The notes: generated from the letters alone by a model not told the origin. Positions 7,061-14,891 are shown, numbered from the stretch's first letter. The stretch is 64,000 nt of DNA from Acidimicrobiales bacterium (GCA_033344915.1 JAWPML010000001.1:4296263-4360262); one strand, 5' to 3'. Translations and numbers: made by a program.

Positions 7061-7768
7061 ATGACCACCACCACCACCCACAACCCGACGAGCGAGCAGC
7101 TCGACTCGTCCCGAGCCGGCGCGATCGGCGCTCTCATCGCCGCCGCGACCTTCGTGTTCGGCATCGCCCTGCTCGTCACGAGCCTGAGCGGCTACACCGA
7201 AGGCGCCACCACGCCGGCCGAGTCCGTCGACTTCCTCGTCGGCCATCAGTCGACGCTCTTCGTCTGGTACCTCGTGATCTTCCTGGTGTTCGGCGTCGCC
7301 ATCATCCCGCTGGCCCGCACGCTGCATCGACGCCTCGCCGACATCAGCCCGCAACTCGCCGACATCGGCACCGTCTTCGCCTACATCTGGGCCGGCCTCA
7401 TGTTCGCCACCGGCATGATCTCCAACATCGGCATCACCGCCGTCGCCGACCTCGACGAAACCGACCCCGCCGCAGCCGAAGCGCTGTGGTCGAGCATCGA
7501 CACCGTCACCGACGGTCTCGGCGGCGGCAACGAGCTGGTCGGTGGGGTGTGGATTCTGCTGGTGAGCCTCGCTGCCTGGGGCACCAAGCGTCTCCCCACG
7601 GGACTCAACGTGCTGGGCATCGTCAGCGCCGCCGCCGGGCTCATCACGCTCGTCCCGGGCCTGTCCGATGTCGGGATTGTGTTCGGGCTCGGATCCATCG
7701 CATGGTTCGCCTGGACCGGCATCGTCCTGCTCCGCCAGCCGGAGCCAAGCCGGACCCTGACGGCCTGA
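7061..7768 (+). CDS. Multi-pass membrane protein (DUF4386-like)
   Basis: 235 residues from ATG 7061 with AAAGGA upstream. Six hydrophobic segments can be drawn (for example IGALIAAATFVFGIALLV and LFVWYLVIFLVFGVAIIPLA). The overall plan, with WILLVSLAAWGTKRLPTGLN late in the protein, resembles DUF4386 membrane proteins, whose function is unknown. The last codons (CCCTGACGGCCTGA) are the same as those of the second DUF4386 gene ending at 11247, and both are followed by a 2TM gene, so the two modules are related duplicates. Confidence 0.7.
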   Translation: MTTTTTHNPTSEQLDSSRAGAIGALIAAATFVFGIALLVTSLSGYTEGATTPAESVDFLVGHQSTLFVWYLVIFLVFGVAIIPLARTLHRRLADISPQLADIGTVFAYIWAGLMFATGMISNIGITAVADLDETDPAAAEALWSSIDTVTDGLGGGNELVGGVWILLVSLAAWGTKRLPTGLNVLGIVSAAAGLITLVPGLSDVGIVFGLGSIAWFAWTGIVLLRQPEPSRTLTA

Positions 7769-7814
7769 GACGCGATCGTCCGCGATGCGAACTCCCAACG
7801 AGAGGAACGAACCC

Positions 7815-8147
7815 ATGTCCACCGACGAACGAGAGGAAGCGGCCAGGCGGTACGTCGAGCAGCTTCTTGCGTTCCACGCCCACGCCGGCATGTTCGCCAT
7901 CGGCGTGCTCGTCATGTTCGCCGTGAACCTCCTCACCAACCTCTCCGCCGGGCTCGCCGGTGACTGGTCGGCCTGGTGGTCCGCCTGGGCCCTCATCGGC
8001 TGGGGCGCCGGGATAGCTGTCCATGGTCTCGTCGTCCGGCTCAATCGACCGTCGCTTGCGTCATCGACCTGGGAGCAGCGACTGATCCAGAATGGCGTTC
8101 CCCCGCTACGTGAGACAGGGGTGGTTGTCAGTTCATGCTGCTCGTGA
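7815..8147 (+). pseudogene. 2TM-domain protein, C terminus replaced by IS3 insertion
   Basis: It starts ATG 7815 (GAGAGGAACG upstream). EREEAARRYVEQLLAFHAHA leads into two membrane helices, the pattern of small 2TM-domain proteins. After LASSTWEQRLIQ the frame enters the inserted element and ends with foreign residues at 8147. Removing the insertion (8093-9337) and one GAA restores CAG AAG GTG CTC GAC GAA TGA, so the original protein ended QKVLDE, close to the DKVLGR of the intact copy at 11252-11581. Both membrane helices are intact, so some function may survive. Confidence 0.8.
7826..8087 (+). repeat. 262-bp perfect direct repeat, copy 1
   Basis: Identical base for base, by eye, to 11299-11560, an offset of 3473. 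It covers nearly all of the 2TM gene. Beyond the repeat the two loci remain partly alike: after removing the IS3 element, AAGGTGCTCG.CGA.TGACCGCC is shared, reaching the first codons of the SDR gene that follows copy 2. Confidence 0.95.
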
Positions 8148-8999
8148 GGCAGCGTAGGTCTCAGCGGGGGTGCGGTGCTCGAGCCCGGCCTGGTGCCGGG
8201 CTCGGTTGTAGAAGGTCTCGATGTAGTCGAACAGGATCGTGCGCAGTTCGGAGCGGGTGATCTGGCGCCAGTCGCCGTGAAGGTGTCGGATCTCGCGCTT
8301 GAGTGCGGCCCAGACCGACTCCATCGCTGCGTTGTCGAAGCAATCGCCGGTCGAGGAGTACGAGGCGCGCAGGCCCCAGTCGGCGAGACGGTTGGAGAAC
8401 TCCACCGCGGTGTATTGGGCGCCTCGGTCGGCGTGGTGGATCAGCTCGGCGTCGGGGTCTCTGCGGGCGAGCGCCATGACGAGTGCGTTGACGACGAGGT
8501 CGGTGGTTTGGCGTTCGCCCATCGACCAGCCGGCGATCCCTCGATCGTGCAGATCGACGATCCCCGCGAGGAACAGCTTGCCATCGAGGCAGCCGAACTC
8601 GGTGATGTCGGCGACCCAGCGCAGGTCTGACGCCTCGGCGGTGAAGTCCCGCTCGAGGAGATCTCCGGCCGGTGCCGTGTTCGCGCCGCGCCGCCACTTC
8701 TTGCGGCTGTGCGCGCCGACGAGGCCGAGCTCGGCCATGATCCGCGCGACCCGCTTCTCGCCGACGCGAATGCCGGCTCGGCGGAGCTGACCCCAGACTC
8801 TCGGTGAGCCGTAGGTGCCGCGGGACTGCCGGTAGATGTCGACGATCTCGTTGGCCAGGTAGGCGTCGTCAACGAGCCGATCCGACACGGCGCCGCCGGT
8901 CCAGCGATAGTAGGTCGCCCTCGGCAGCTCGACGAGCTCGCAGAGCTTGTTCACGTGATGGTCCGCTCGATGGTCGTCAACGAACCAGCAGCGGGTCAC
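8133..8999 (-). CDS. IS3-family transposase OrfB (DDE integrase core)
   Basis: 288 residues from GTG 8999. The N-terminal part has the LPRATYYRW and GSPRVWGQLRRAGIRVGEKRV blocks of the HTH_21-like region. The catalytic core follows, with Asp in WVADITEF, Asp in IHHADRGAQYT and Glu in AAMESVWAALKREI, completing the DDE triad. The end, FYNRARHQAGLEHRTPAE, is the standard IS3 tail. It overlaps orfA by four bases (GTGA), so it may be made by coupled translation rather than the -1 slip used in many IS3 members; I see no A-rich slippery heptamer at the junction. Confidence 0.95.
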   Translation of the reverse strand: MTRCWFVDDHRADHHVNKLCELVELPRATYYRWTGGAVSDRLVDDAYLANEIVDIYRQSRGTYGSPRVWGQLRRAGIRVGEKRVARIMAELGLVGAHSRKKWRRGANTAPAGDLLERDFTAEASDLRWVADITEFGCLDGKLFLAGIVDLHDRGIAGWSMGERQTTDLVVNALVMALARRDPDAELIHHADRGAQYTAVEFSNRLADWGLRASYSSTGDCFDNAAMESVWAALKREIRHLHGDWRQITRSELRTILFDYIETFYNRARHQAGLEHRTPAETYAASRAA

Positions 9000-9274
9000 C
9001 GGTTCGTCTCTCTCGCGAAATACTGCGCCGCCTTGCGAAGGATCTCCTTCTCCTCCTCGACCTCGACGACGCGTTTGCGGAGCCGGATCAGCTCCGCGCG
9101 TTCGTCCTCATCGAGGCCGCCCGCGTCACGAGCTTCGAACTCGTTGACCCAGGCGGCCAACGACCCATCGGCGATGCCGAGCGATCGCGCGATCTCGACT
9201 CGTGGCCGATCCGAGCGGCGATACAGCTGCACCGCCTCGCGACGGAACTCCTCAGGATATCGATGTGTGCCCAT
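8996..9274 (-). CDS. IS3-family transposase OrfA (helix-turn-helix)
   Basis: 92 residues: MGTHRYPEEFRREAVQLYRR, then VEIARSLGIADGSLAAWVNE as the helix-turn-helix, then a Glu/Arg-rich coiled coil (ELIRLRKRVVEVEEEKEILR) that acts as a leucine-zipper-like dimer segment, ending KAAQYFARETNR. It binds the element's ends. The stop overlaps the GTG of orfB. Confidence 0.95.
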   Translation of the reverse strand: MGTHRYPEEFRREAVQLYRRSDRPRVEIARSLGIADGSLAAWVNEFEARDAGGLDEDERAELIRLRKRVVEVEEEKEILRKAAQYFARETNR

Positions 9275-9449
9275 CGTGGACTCCTTCCCGGGAACAGTCT
9301 CCCAGGCTCAGATGCCTCACGAAACGGGGGAACTCCAGAAGGTGCTCGACGAATGACCGCCTGACTCTCTCCCTTTCAGGACCGAACCTGTCCGCAATGG
9401 TTCGTACCTTGATCTGCAGTTACCCATCAAGCGAATGAAGAGGAATGTC

Positions 9450-10442
9450 ATGACCGAACGAACCGATTTCCCCGCACCCACCATGATCCCGGTCAACGGG
9501 GTGGAACTCGAGGTCTTCGAAGCCGGCCGGGAGCACGCCGGCAACCCGATCGTGCTGTGTCACGGCTGGCCCGAGCACGCCTACTCGTGGCGCCATCAGA
9601 TCCCCGCCCTCGCCGCCGCCGGCTACCACGTCATCGCCCCCAACCAGCGGGGCTACGGCAACTCGTCACGGCCGGCCGAGGTCACCGCCTACGACCTCGA
9701 GCACCTCACGGGCGATCTCGTCGCCCTGCTCGATCACTACGGGTATGACGACGCAACCTTCGTCGGCCACGACTGGGGCGCCAACGTCGTGTGGGGGCTC
9801 GCCCAGCTACACCCCAGCCGCGTCCGCAGGATGATCAACCTGAGCCTGCCCTACCAGGAACGGGGAGAGCAGCCCTGGATCGAGTTCATGGAGACGGTCT
9901 TCGGTGACGACTTCTACTTCGTCCACTTCAACCGCCAGCCCGGTGTCGCCGACGCCGTCCTCGACGACAACGTGGAGCGATTCCTGAGGAACCTGTATCG
10001 CAAGAACGTGCCGGTCGCGGAGCCCGAGCCCGGGATGATGATGATCAACCTCGCCCGAGCCGAAGCGCCGCTGGGCGACCCGGTGATGAGCGACGACGAG
10101 CTGGCCGTGTTCGTCGCCGCCTTCGACGTCGCCGGGTTCACGGGCAGCATCAACTGGTACCGGAACATGGACCGGAACTGGCACCGCTTCGCCGACGTCG
10201 ATTCGGTCATGCATCAGCCGGCACTCATGATCTACGGGGACCGGGACTCGATTCCGCGGTCGGAGAACCTGTCCGACTTCGTACCGAACGTCGACATCAT
10301 CGGCCTGGACTGCGGTCACTGGATCCAGCAGGAGATGCCGCAGGAGACGACGGACGCGATCCTGGGCTGGCTACGACGTCAGGAGGACCGTCCGGTCGTC
10401 GAACCGGTCGCCTCGGCCTCAGCGGCCGGCGGTGGTCGGTAG
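9450..10442 (+). CDS. Epoxide hydrolase-like alpha/beta hydrolase
   Basis: 330 residues from ATG 9450, chosen over ATG 9435 because GAAGAGGAA is well spaced for it. The alpha/beta core shows HGWPEHAYSW (HGxP oxyanion motif), the nucleophile elbow GHDWGA with Asp as nucleophile, YGDRD as the acid region and DCGHW carrying the catalytic His. Cap-domain Tyr residues fit an epoxide hydrolase, though haloalkane dehalogenases share this plan. It lies between the IS3 element and a palindromic promoter. There is no signal peptide. Confidence 0.8.
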   Translation: MTERTDFPAPTMIPVNGVELEVFEAGREHAGNPIVLCHGWPEHAYSWRHQIPALAAAGYHVIAPNQRGYGNSSRPAEVTAYDLEHLTGDLVALLDHYGYDDATFVGHDWGANVVWGLAQLHPSRVRRMINLSLPYQERGEQPWIEFMETVFGDDFYFVHFNRQPGVADAVLDDNVERFLRNLYRKNVPVAEPEPGMMMINLARAEAPLGDPVMSDDELAVFVAAFDVAGFTGSINWYRNMDRNWHRFADVDSVMHQPALMIYGDRDSIPRSENLSDFVPNVDIIGLDCGHWIQQEMPQETTDAILGWLRRQEDRPVVEPVASASAAGGGR

Positions 10443-10450
10443 CGCGGTGG

Positions 10451-10497
10451 TTGACGTCGTACTTAGTACGGCTATAGTTGGTCGTACTAAGTACGAC
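10451..10497 (+). promoter_or_regulatory. Promoter with two near-identical palindromic operators
   Basis: TTGACG (10451-10456) and TATAGT (10473-10478) are 16 bp apart, a good sigma-70 type promoter. One operator (10456-10472, core CGTACTTAGTACG) fills the spacer. The second (10481-10497, GTCGTACTAAGTACGAC, perfect over 17 bp) covers the likely start point. Centres are 25 bp apart. This pattern suits a TetR-type repressor of the DUF4386 gene; no such regulator is adjacent. Confidence 0.75.
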
Positions 10498-10512
10498 ACG
10501 TGAGGAATGGCA

Positions 10513-11247
10513 ATGACCACAACGATCTCCCCCTCGAAAGCGAGCGAAGGTTCGATCAGCCGTCGAGGCGCCGCACTGACCGCCGGAGTCGGCTACGTGC
10601 TCCTGTTCGGGCTCGCGATCTTCGCCAACTTCTTCGTCCGAGAGGGCCTGGTCGTCAGCGACGATGCTGCGGCGACGGCGGCCAACATCGCCGAGTCGAA
10701 CACGTTGTTCCGATTCGGACTGCTGGCGTTCGTGGCCATCTTCCTGATCGACATCGTCGTCGCGTGGGCCATCCACATCGTGTTCCGGCGAACCCACCAC
10801 GACCTGTCGCTCGTGGCTGCATGGTCACGCCTCGTCTACACCGTGTTCCTGGGCGTCGCGGCAATCTTCTTCTTCCAGGCACTCGCGTTCTACGACGCCA
10901 CCGTCGTGGGCGATGTCATCGACGTTGCCGAACGCAACGCTCAGGCGCTCGTCGGACTCGAGCTGTTCAACGCCACCTGGCTCATCGGCCTCGCCGCCTT
11001 CGGGCTCCATCTCATCGTTCTCGGAACGCTCGTCGCCCGATCGACCGAGACGCCGCGCTGGCTCGGCCTCGTGATGATCGTCGCCGGCACCGCCTACATC
11101 GTCGACACCACCGCCTACACGGTGCTCGCCGATTACGCCGACCACGCCGACACCTTCCTCGCGATCGTGTCCGTGCCGTCGATCATCGCCGAAGGCTGGT
11201 TCGGTCTCTGGCTGCTCACCCGGGCCCGCCGAACCCTGACGGCCTGA
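10513..11247 (+). CDS. DUF4386 family membrane protein
   Basis: About 244 residues. ATG 10513 is preferred over 10507 because the TGAGG site is correctly spaced only for the later codon. Six membrane segments are visible (GVGYVLLFGLAIFANFFV, LLAFVAIFLIDIVVAWAI, LVYTVFLGVAAIFFFQAL, LIGLAAFGLHLIVLGTLV, LGLVMIVAGTAYIVDT, and a last one ending WLLTRARR). HLIVLGTLV and RWLGLVMIVAG blocks are typical of DUF4386, function unknown. It is the first gene of a module with 2TM and SDR genes, controlled by the double palindromic promoter upstream. Confidence 0.85.
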   Translation: MTTTISPSKASEGSISRRGAALTAGVGYVLLFGLAIFANFFVREGLVVSDDAAATAANIAESNTLFRFGLLAFVAIFLIDIVVAWAIHIVFRRTHHDLSLVAAWSRLVYTVFLGVAAIFFFQALAFYDATVVGDVIDVAERNAQALVGLELFNATWLIGLAAFGLHLIVLGTLVARSTETPRWLGLVMIVAGTAYIVDTTAYTVLADYADHADTFLAIVSVPSIIAEGWFGLWLLTRARRTLTA

Positions 11248-11251
11248 ACCG

Positions 11252-11581
11252 ATGTCCGCCCAACCCCATGCATCGAGTCCCCTCGATCACGCCCCCGTCG
11301 AACGAGAGGAAGCGGCCAGGCGGTACGTCGAGCAGCTTCTTGCGTTCCACGCCCACGCCGGCATGTTCGCCATCGGCGTGCTCGTCATGTTCGCCGTGAA
11401 CCTCCTCACCAACCTCTCCGCCGGGCTCGCCGGTGACTGGTCGGCCTGGTGGTCCGCCTGGGCCCTCATCGGCTGGGGCGCCGGGATAGCTGTCCATGGT
11501 CTCGTCGTCCGGCTCAATCGACCGTCGCTTGCGTCATCGACCTGGGAGCAGCGACTGATCGACAAGGTGCTCGGGCGATGA
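11252..11581 (+). CDS. 2TM-domain membrane protein, intact copy
   Basis: 109 residues from ATG 11252, four bases after the DUF4386 stop. The N-terminal 15 residues differ from the other copy; from EREEAARRYVEQLL on, the protein is identical up to EQRLI. It has two membrane helices around LLAFHAHAGMFAIGVLVM and SAWWSAWALIGWGAGIAVHG. It ends DKVLGR, with the stop overlapping the start of the SDR gene (ATGA). Small 2TM proteins are often fused to or encoded beside regulators; the role here is unknown. Confidence 0.85.
   Translation: MSAQPHASSPLDHAPVEREEAARRYVEQLLAFHAHAGMFAIGVLVMFAVNLLTNLSAGLAGDWSAWWSAWALIGWGAGIAVHGLVVRLNRPSLASSTWEQRLIDKVLGR
11299..11560 (+). repeat. 262-bp perfect direct repeat, copy 2
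   Basis: Second copy of the repeat at 7826-8087. The neighbouring DUF4386 genes are far less alike, so this stretch was either copied recently or kept identical by gene conversion. Recombination between the copies would delete 3473 bp, including the IS3 element and the epoxide hydrolase gene. Confidence 0.95.
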
Positions 11582-12315
11582 CCGCCCCGCGCTCGCACGG
11601 GCAGCAGAGCCGCCGTGCCCTGGTCACCGGCGCGGCCAGTGGGATCGGCCTCGCCCTGGCGACATTGCTGTCCCAGCGCCACCACCAACTCCATCTCGTC
11701 GACATCGATGCGGATGGGCTGGCAGCCGCAGCGGCAGCGACCTCAGCCGCAACGGCCACTCCTGGCAACGTCGCTGACGCCGCGACGATGCAGGACCTCG
11801 CAGACGAGATCGGCCCGGTGGATCTCCTCGGTCTGAACGCGGGCGTGATCAGCACGACGATGGGGGCGCCGTGGGAAGCGCCACCCGACGAATGGGATCG
11901 CGTCCTCGGGGTGAACCTCCTCGGGGTCGTCAACGGCCTGCGTTCGTTCGTGCCGTCGATGCTCGAGCGAGATACGCGAAGCAACATCCTGATCACGGCG
12001 TCGCTCGCGGGCGCCGCAACCTGGCCCGGTGGCGGTCCGTACGCCGCCTCCAAGCATGCGGTCCTCGCGGTCGCCGAACAAGCCGCCCTCAACCTGGCCG
12101 GGACCAACATCTCGGTAACCGTGCTGTGCCCTGCCCTGGTGCGCACGGGTATGTCCGCCGGCGGCGCCGACCCGGCCGAGGTGGCTGCCGAGGCCCTGCA
12201 GGCGGTCGAACAGGAGCGGTTCGCCGTCGTCCCCCTCGAGTGGACATCGGCTATCGAGCGCCGGGCGAAGACGTTGGGCGACGGAAGCCGTCCCACCGCA
12301 CCGGAACCGAGCTGA
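11578..12315 (+). CDS. Short-chain dehydrogenase/reductase
   Basis: 245 residues from ATG 11578, overlapping the 2TM stop by four bases. Rossmann motif VTGAASGIGLALA near residue 16, structural LNAGV, catalytic Ser in ILITASLAG and the YAASKHA Tyr-Lys pair are all present. Asp of LVDIDADG at the end of the second strand suggests NAD(H) preference. The substrate is unknown. Translational coupling to the 2TM gene suggests a joint role. Confidence 0.85.
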   Translation: MTAPRSHGQQSRRALVTGAASGIGLALATLLSQRHHQLHLVDIDADGLAAAAAATSAATATPGNVADAATMQDLADEIGPVDLLGLNAGVISTTMGAPWEAPPDEWDRVLGVNLLGVVNGLRSFVPSMLERDTRSNILITASLAGAATWPGGGPYAASKHAVLAVAEQAALNLAGTNISVTVLCPALVRTGMSAGGADPAEVAAEALQAVEQERFAVVPLEWTSAIERRAKTLGDGSRPTAPEPS

Positions 12316-12414
12316 CCGGTCTCGATCGAGAAGGCCTCGTCGTCCGCACGGGCGGCGGGTTTGGCGCGGTGCGAGCCGGGGTAGGCCGGGTGTCACCCGA
12401 ACGAGGAGGCCGAG

Positions 12415-12453
12415 ATGCGGACGTTCGCACGCAAGGCGATGGTGCGGCGATGA
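12415..12453 (+). CDS. Possible 12-codon leader peptide before DUF6328 gene
   Basis: GAGGAGG precedes ATG 12415, which reads MRTFARKAMVRR and stops in an ATGA overlap with the ATG of the next gene (12450). The DUF6328 gene has no ribosome site of its own as good as this one, so coupled translation is plausible. The peptide itself is Arg-rich and need not have a function. Confidence 0.35.
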   Translation: MRTFARKAMVRR

Positions 12454-12920
12454 AGGCAAGCCGCGAGGACGCCACCGACGACGACGTCGACGAACAGTTC
12501 CTGGCGCTGCTGGAAGGTCTGCGAACGTCACTCCCCGGGGTGCAGGTGCTCTTTGCCTTCCTGCTCACGGCACCGCTTCAGGGCAAGTTCTCCGAGCTGT
12601 CGGACGGGCAACGTGGCGTTTTCGCCACGGCGTTCTACGCCGCGGGTCTCTCCTCGGTACTGCTCATCGCGCCGAGCGTGCACCAGCGCATGCGAGCGCC
12701 CATTTCCGGGATCCGGCGCCGCACCCGACGCCATGTGGTCGTCGCCACCTGGCTGACGATCGTCGGAACCGGGTTCATGGGTGTGGCGGTTGCCGCGACG
12801 ACGTACCTCGTGTCGGATCTCGTCTTCGGGACAGCCACGAGCGTGCTCGCCACCACGGTTCTCAGCTCGACCCTGGTCTGGAGCTGGGTGTATCTGCCGC
12901 TCGTGGCGTTCCGCCGCTGA
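12450..12920 (+). CDS. DUF6328 family membrane protein
   Basis: 156 residues from ATG 12450. After an acidic N terminus (EDATDDDVDEQF) comes LLEGLRTSLPGVQVLFAFLL, which with LSDGQRGVFATAFYAAGLSS is typical of DUF6328. Four membrane helices are visible, with a basic loop (RMRAPISGIRRRTRRH) between the second and third. Function unknown. It is preceded by a short coupled leader frame and follows the SDR gene by 130 bases. Confidence 0.75.
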   Translation: MKASREDATDDDVDEQFLALLEGLRTSLPGVQVLFAFLLTAPLQGKFSELSDGQRGVFATAFYAAGLSSVLLIAPSVHQRMRAPISGIRRRTRRHVVVATWLTIVGTGFMGVAVAATTYLVSDLVFGTATSVLATTVLSSTLVWSWVYLPLVAFRR

Positions 12921-12980
12921 TGCGTGCGCCGGACGCCAGCGCAGCGTCGTGATGGAGGACCGGATGGCCGTCGGCGCGGG

Positions 12981-13394
12981 TCAGCTCACGGACGCGACGA
13001 ATTCGGGTGAGAGGTGGAAGAGTTCGAACTGGATGAGATCCGGATCCTTGAACGTGAGTACCGAGCCGTACTCGCGGTCGACGACGGGGGTGTGGGTGAC
13101 GCCGAGCCGCGCGAAGTGCTCCTGCCACTCGACGAGTTGGTCGCGGCTGTCGACTTCGAGGCCCATGTGGTCGAACCCGGTCCGCACCGGGTCGAAGGTC
13201 TCGCCGGCGTTGGCGTCGTGTTGCTGGAACTCGATGGCGTTGCCGTCGGGGAGCTCGAGGAGCACGGCTCGCCAGGTGTCCTCTTCGAGGGTCGTGAGTT
13301 GTGGGAGTCCGAACACCTCCTTCCACCAGGCTGCGGTCTTCTCGCAGTCCCGGACCGAGAACGAGATGTGGGACACGCCGTTGAAGGTTGGCAT
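12981..13394 (-). CDS. VOC family protein, single module
   Basis: 137 residues from ATG 13394 with GGAGG seven bases upstream. It has NGVSHISFSVRDCEKTAAWW at the start, FDHMGLEVDSRDQL in the middle and DPDLIQFELF at the end, giving the His/His/Glu metal set of VOC enzymes. It is divergent from a PadR regulator; two matching operators lie between them, so it is probably the regulator's target. Substrate unknown. Confidence 0.85.
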   Translation of the reverse strand: MPTFNGVSHISFSVRDCEKTAAWWKEVFGLPQLTTLEEDTWRAVLLELPDGNAIEFQQHDANAGETFDPVRTGFDHMGLEVDSRDQLVEWQEHFARLGVTHTPVVDREYGSVLTFKDPDLIQFELFHLSPEFVASVS

Positions 13395-13418
13395 CGGACC
13401 TCCGTGGTTGCAGACTTC

Positions 13419-13459
13419 CTCCGAATCGGAGCACCTGGGTAGTATGCTCCGAACCGGAG
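13419..13459. promoter_or_regulatory. Two PadR-type operators in a divergent promoter
   Basis: CTCCGAATCGGAG (13419-13431) and CTCCGAACCGGAG (13447-13459) are near-identical dyads with centres 28 bp apart, between the VOC and PadR genes. The second overlaps the PadR ribosome site (GGAGGAAA), which would give tight autorepression. Confidence 0.65.
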
Positions 13460-13469
13460 GAAAGAGCAA

Positions 13470-14069
13470 GTGGCTGAACTGACGACGACGTCCTACGCGA
13501 TTCTCTCGCTGCTCGGGATCCGCGACTGGACGACGTATCAGCTCGCTCAGCAGATGGATCGCAGCGTCGGTCGCATGTGGCCGCGGGCGGCGAGCGTCGT
13601 CTACGAGGAACCGAAACGACTCGTCCGCCTCGGCCTGGCCGAGTCGCGCAAGGAGTACACCGGCAAGCGGGCGAGCACGGTCTACTCGATCACCGCCGAC
13701 GGCCGCGACGCGCTCGCCGCGTGGCTGGCCTCTCCGGGTGCGGCGCCGAGCGTCGAGTTCGAAGCGTTGCTGAAGGTGGCCTTCGCCGACAACGGCTCGG
13801 TCGACGCCCTGCGCGCCAACCTCGCCGCGGTGCGAGCCCACGCCGAGGCCGAGGTCGAGTACGCCGACCAGCGTCGCCTGGAGTACCACGAGTCGGGGGG
13901 TCCGTTTCCGGACCGACTCCCCGTCATCGCGCTCGCCCATCGCTTCTTCCAGGAGCAGAACCTGGCCCTGCTGCGCTGGGTCGAGTGGGCGGAGACGGCG
14001 GTCGACGAGTGGTCGGGCGTCACGCCCGAGACCGGCGCGAGTGTGCCGCCGGGCGCGTTCGAGCGGTAG
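13470..14069 (+). CDS. PadR family transcriptional regulator
   Basis: 199 residues from GTG 13470 (GGAGGAAAG upstream). It opens with TTSYAILSLLGIRDWTTYQL, the PadR winged helix, with KRLVRLGLAESRK and YSITADGRDALAAWL as the wing. A C-terminal helical domain (about residues 95-180) provides the dimer arm, as in the AphA/VirR subgroup of PadR. PadR regulators repress detoxification or transport genes in response to small aromatic compounds. It probably controls the divergent VOC gene. Confidence 0.9.
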   Translation: MAELTTTSYAILSLLGIRDWTTYQLAQQMDRSVGRMWPRAASVVYEEPKRLVRLGLAESRKEYTGKRASTVYSITADGRDALAAWLASPGAAPSVEFEALLKVAFADNGSVDALRANLAAVRAHAEAEVEYADQRRLEYHESGGPFPDRLPVIALAHRFFQEQNLALLRWVEWAETAVDEWSGVTPETGASVPPGAFER

Positions 14070-14090
14070 CGCGCCCCGGCGCTCGCGTGC

Positions 14091-14891
14091 TCAGAAGTCG
14101 GCGGGTGGGGTCTCCGGCTGCATCACCGAGAAATTGCCGCCGGCGGGGTCGTGGGCGACCACCATCGTGCCCACGCCGGGGATCGGCATGGCCGGCATGA
14201 CGATGCTTCCGCCGGCCGCCTCGATCCGCCCGACCGTGGCGGCGACGTCGGCGACGCTGAAGTAGGTGGCCCAGTGGTTGGGCACCATCTCGGGCACCTC
14301 GGGGGCCATCTGCATGATGCCGCCGAGCCCCTCGTCGTTGGTGCCGCCCGCGATCAGGTGGTAGCCGGGCATGGCCGCGCCGGACTGGTACTCCCAACCG
14401 AAGACGGCGGCGTAGAACGGGAGTGCGGCATCGACATCGCGGGTGTTGAGCTCGGCCCAGCTGTAGGTGTTCTCGACATTGCCGACCTCGGCCCCGATGT
14501 GGTCGACGGGCTTCCACACGGAGAACGCGGCGCCTGTCGGGTCGGTGTAGATGGCCATCTCGCCGGCCGTCATCACCTGCATGCCCGGCATCATCACCGA
14601 CCCGCCGTTGGCGGTGACCTTCTCGGTGGTTTCGGCGACGTCGGCGGTGGTGATGTAGGTGTTCCACACGGCGGGCATCTCGCCCATGCCGGGCGGCTGC
14701 CCGCCCAGCCCGGCGACGGCCTTCCCGTCCTTGCGGAACATCACGTAGACCCGATTGCCGTCATCGTCGAGCTGATCCTCGGACTCCCAGCCGAACACCG
14801 ATGTGTAGAACTGCGCCGACGCGTCCACGTCGGGGCTCATCAGGTCGACCCACGACGGGGTACCGGGCTCGTGGGACGCGAAATCGACCAT
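14091..14891 (-). CDS. Two-module VOC family protein
   Basis: 266 residues from ATG 14891 (AGGAGCAC upstream). There are two VOC modules: residues ~1-120 (GTPSWVDLMSPDVDASAQFY...YTDPTGAAFSVWKP) and ~130-260 (NTYSWAELNTRDVDAALPFY...AHDPAGGNFSVMQ). The PSWVDLxxPDxxxAxxFY opening is typical of the actinobacterial group related to hydroxylase/glyoxalase-like proteins such as CFP-30B. A clear role is not known. It is divergent from a DsbA-like gene. Confidence 0.85.
   Translation of the reverse strand: MVDFASHEPGTPSWVDLMSPDVDASAQFYTSVFGWESEDQLDDDGNRVYVMFRKDGKAVAGLGGQPPGMGEMPAVWNTYITTADVAETTEKVTANGGSVMMPGMQVMTAGEMAIYTDPTGAAFSVWKPVDHIGAEVGNVENTYSWAELNTRDVDAALPFYAAVFGWEYQSGAAMPGYHLIAGGTNDEGLGGIMQMAPEVPEMVPNHWATYFSVADVAATVGRIEAAGGSIVMPAMPIPGVGTMVVAHDPAGGNFSVMQPETPPADF

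Larger units (their letters stand above)
8093..9337 (-). mobile_element. IS3-family insertion sequence, 1245 bp
   Basis: Terminal inverted repeats of 22 bp match at 19 positions (8093-8114 against the complement of 9316-9337; both start TGG and contain GTTCCCCCG). It is flanked by GAA at 8090-8092 and 9338-9340, a 3-bp target duplication typical of the family. It carries two overlapping genes, orfA and orfB, on the minus strand. The insertion interrupts the last codons of a 2TM gene, which can be rebuilt exactly by excision. Confidence 0.95.

Noticed and set aside
8990-9005. Programmed -1 frameshift joining orfA and orfB of the IS3 element
   Set aside because: No A-rich slippery heptamer at the junction; the GTGA overlap better suits coupled translation.
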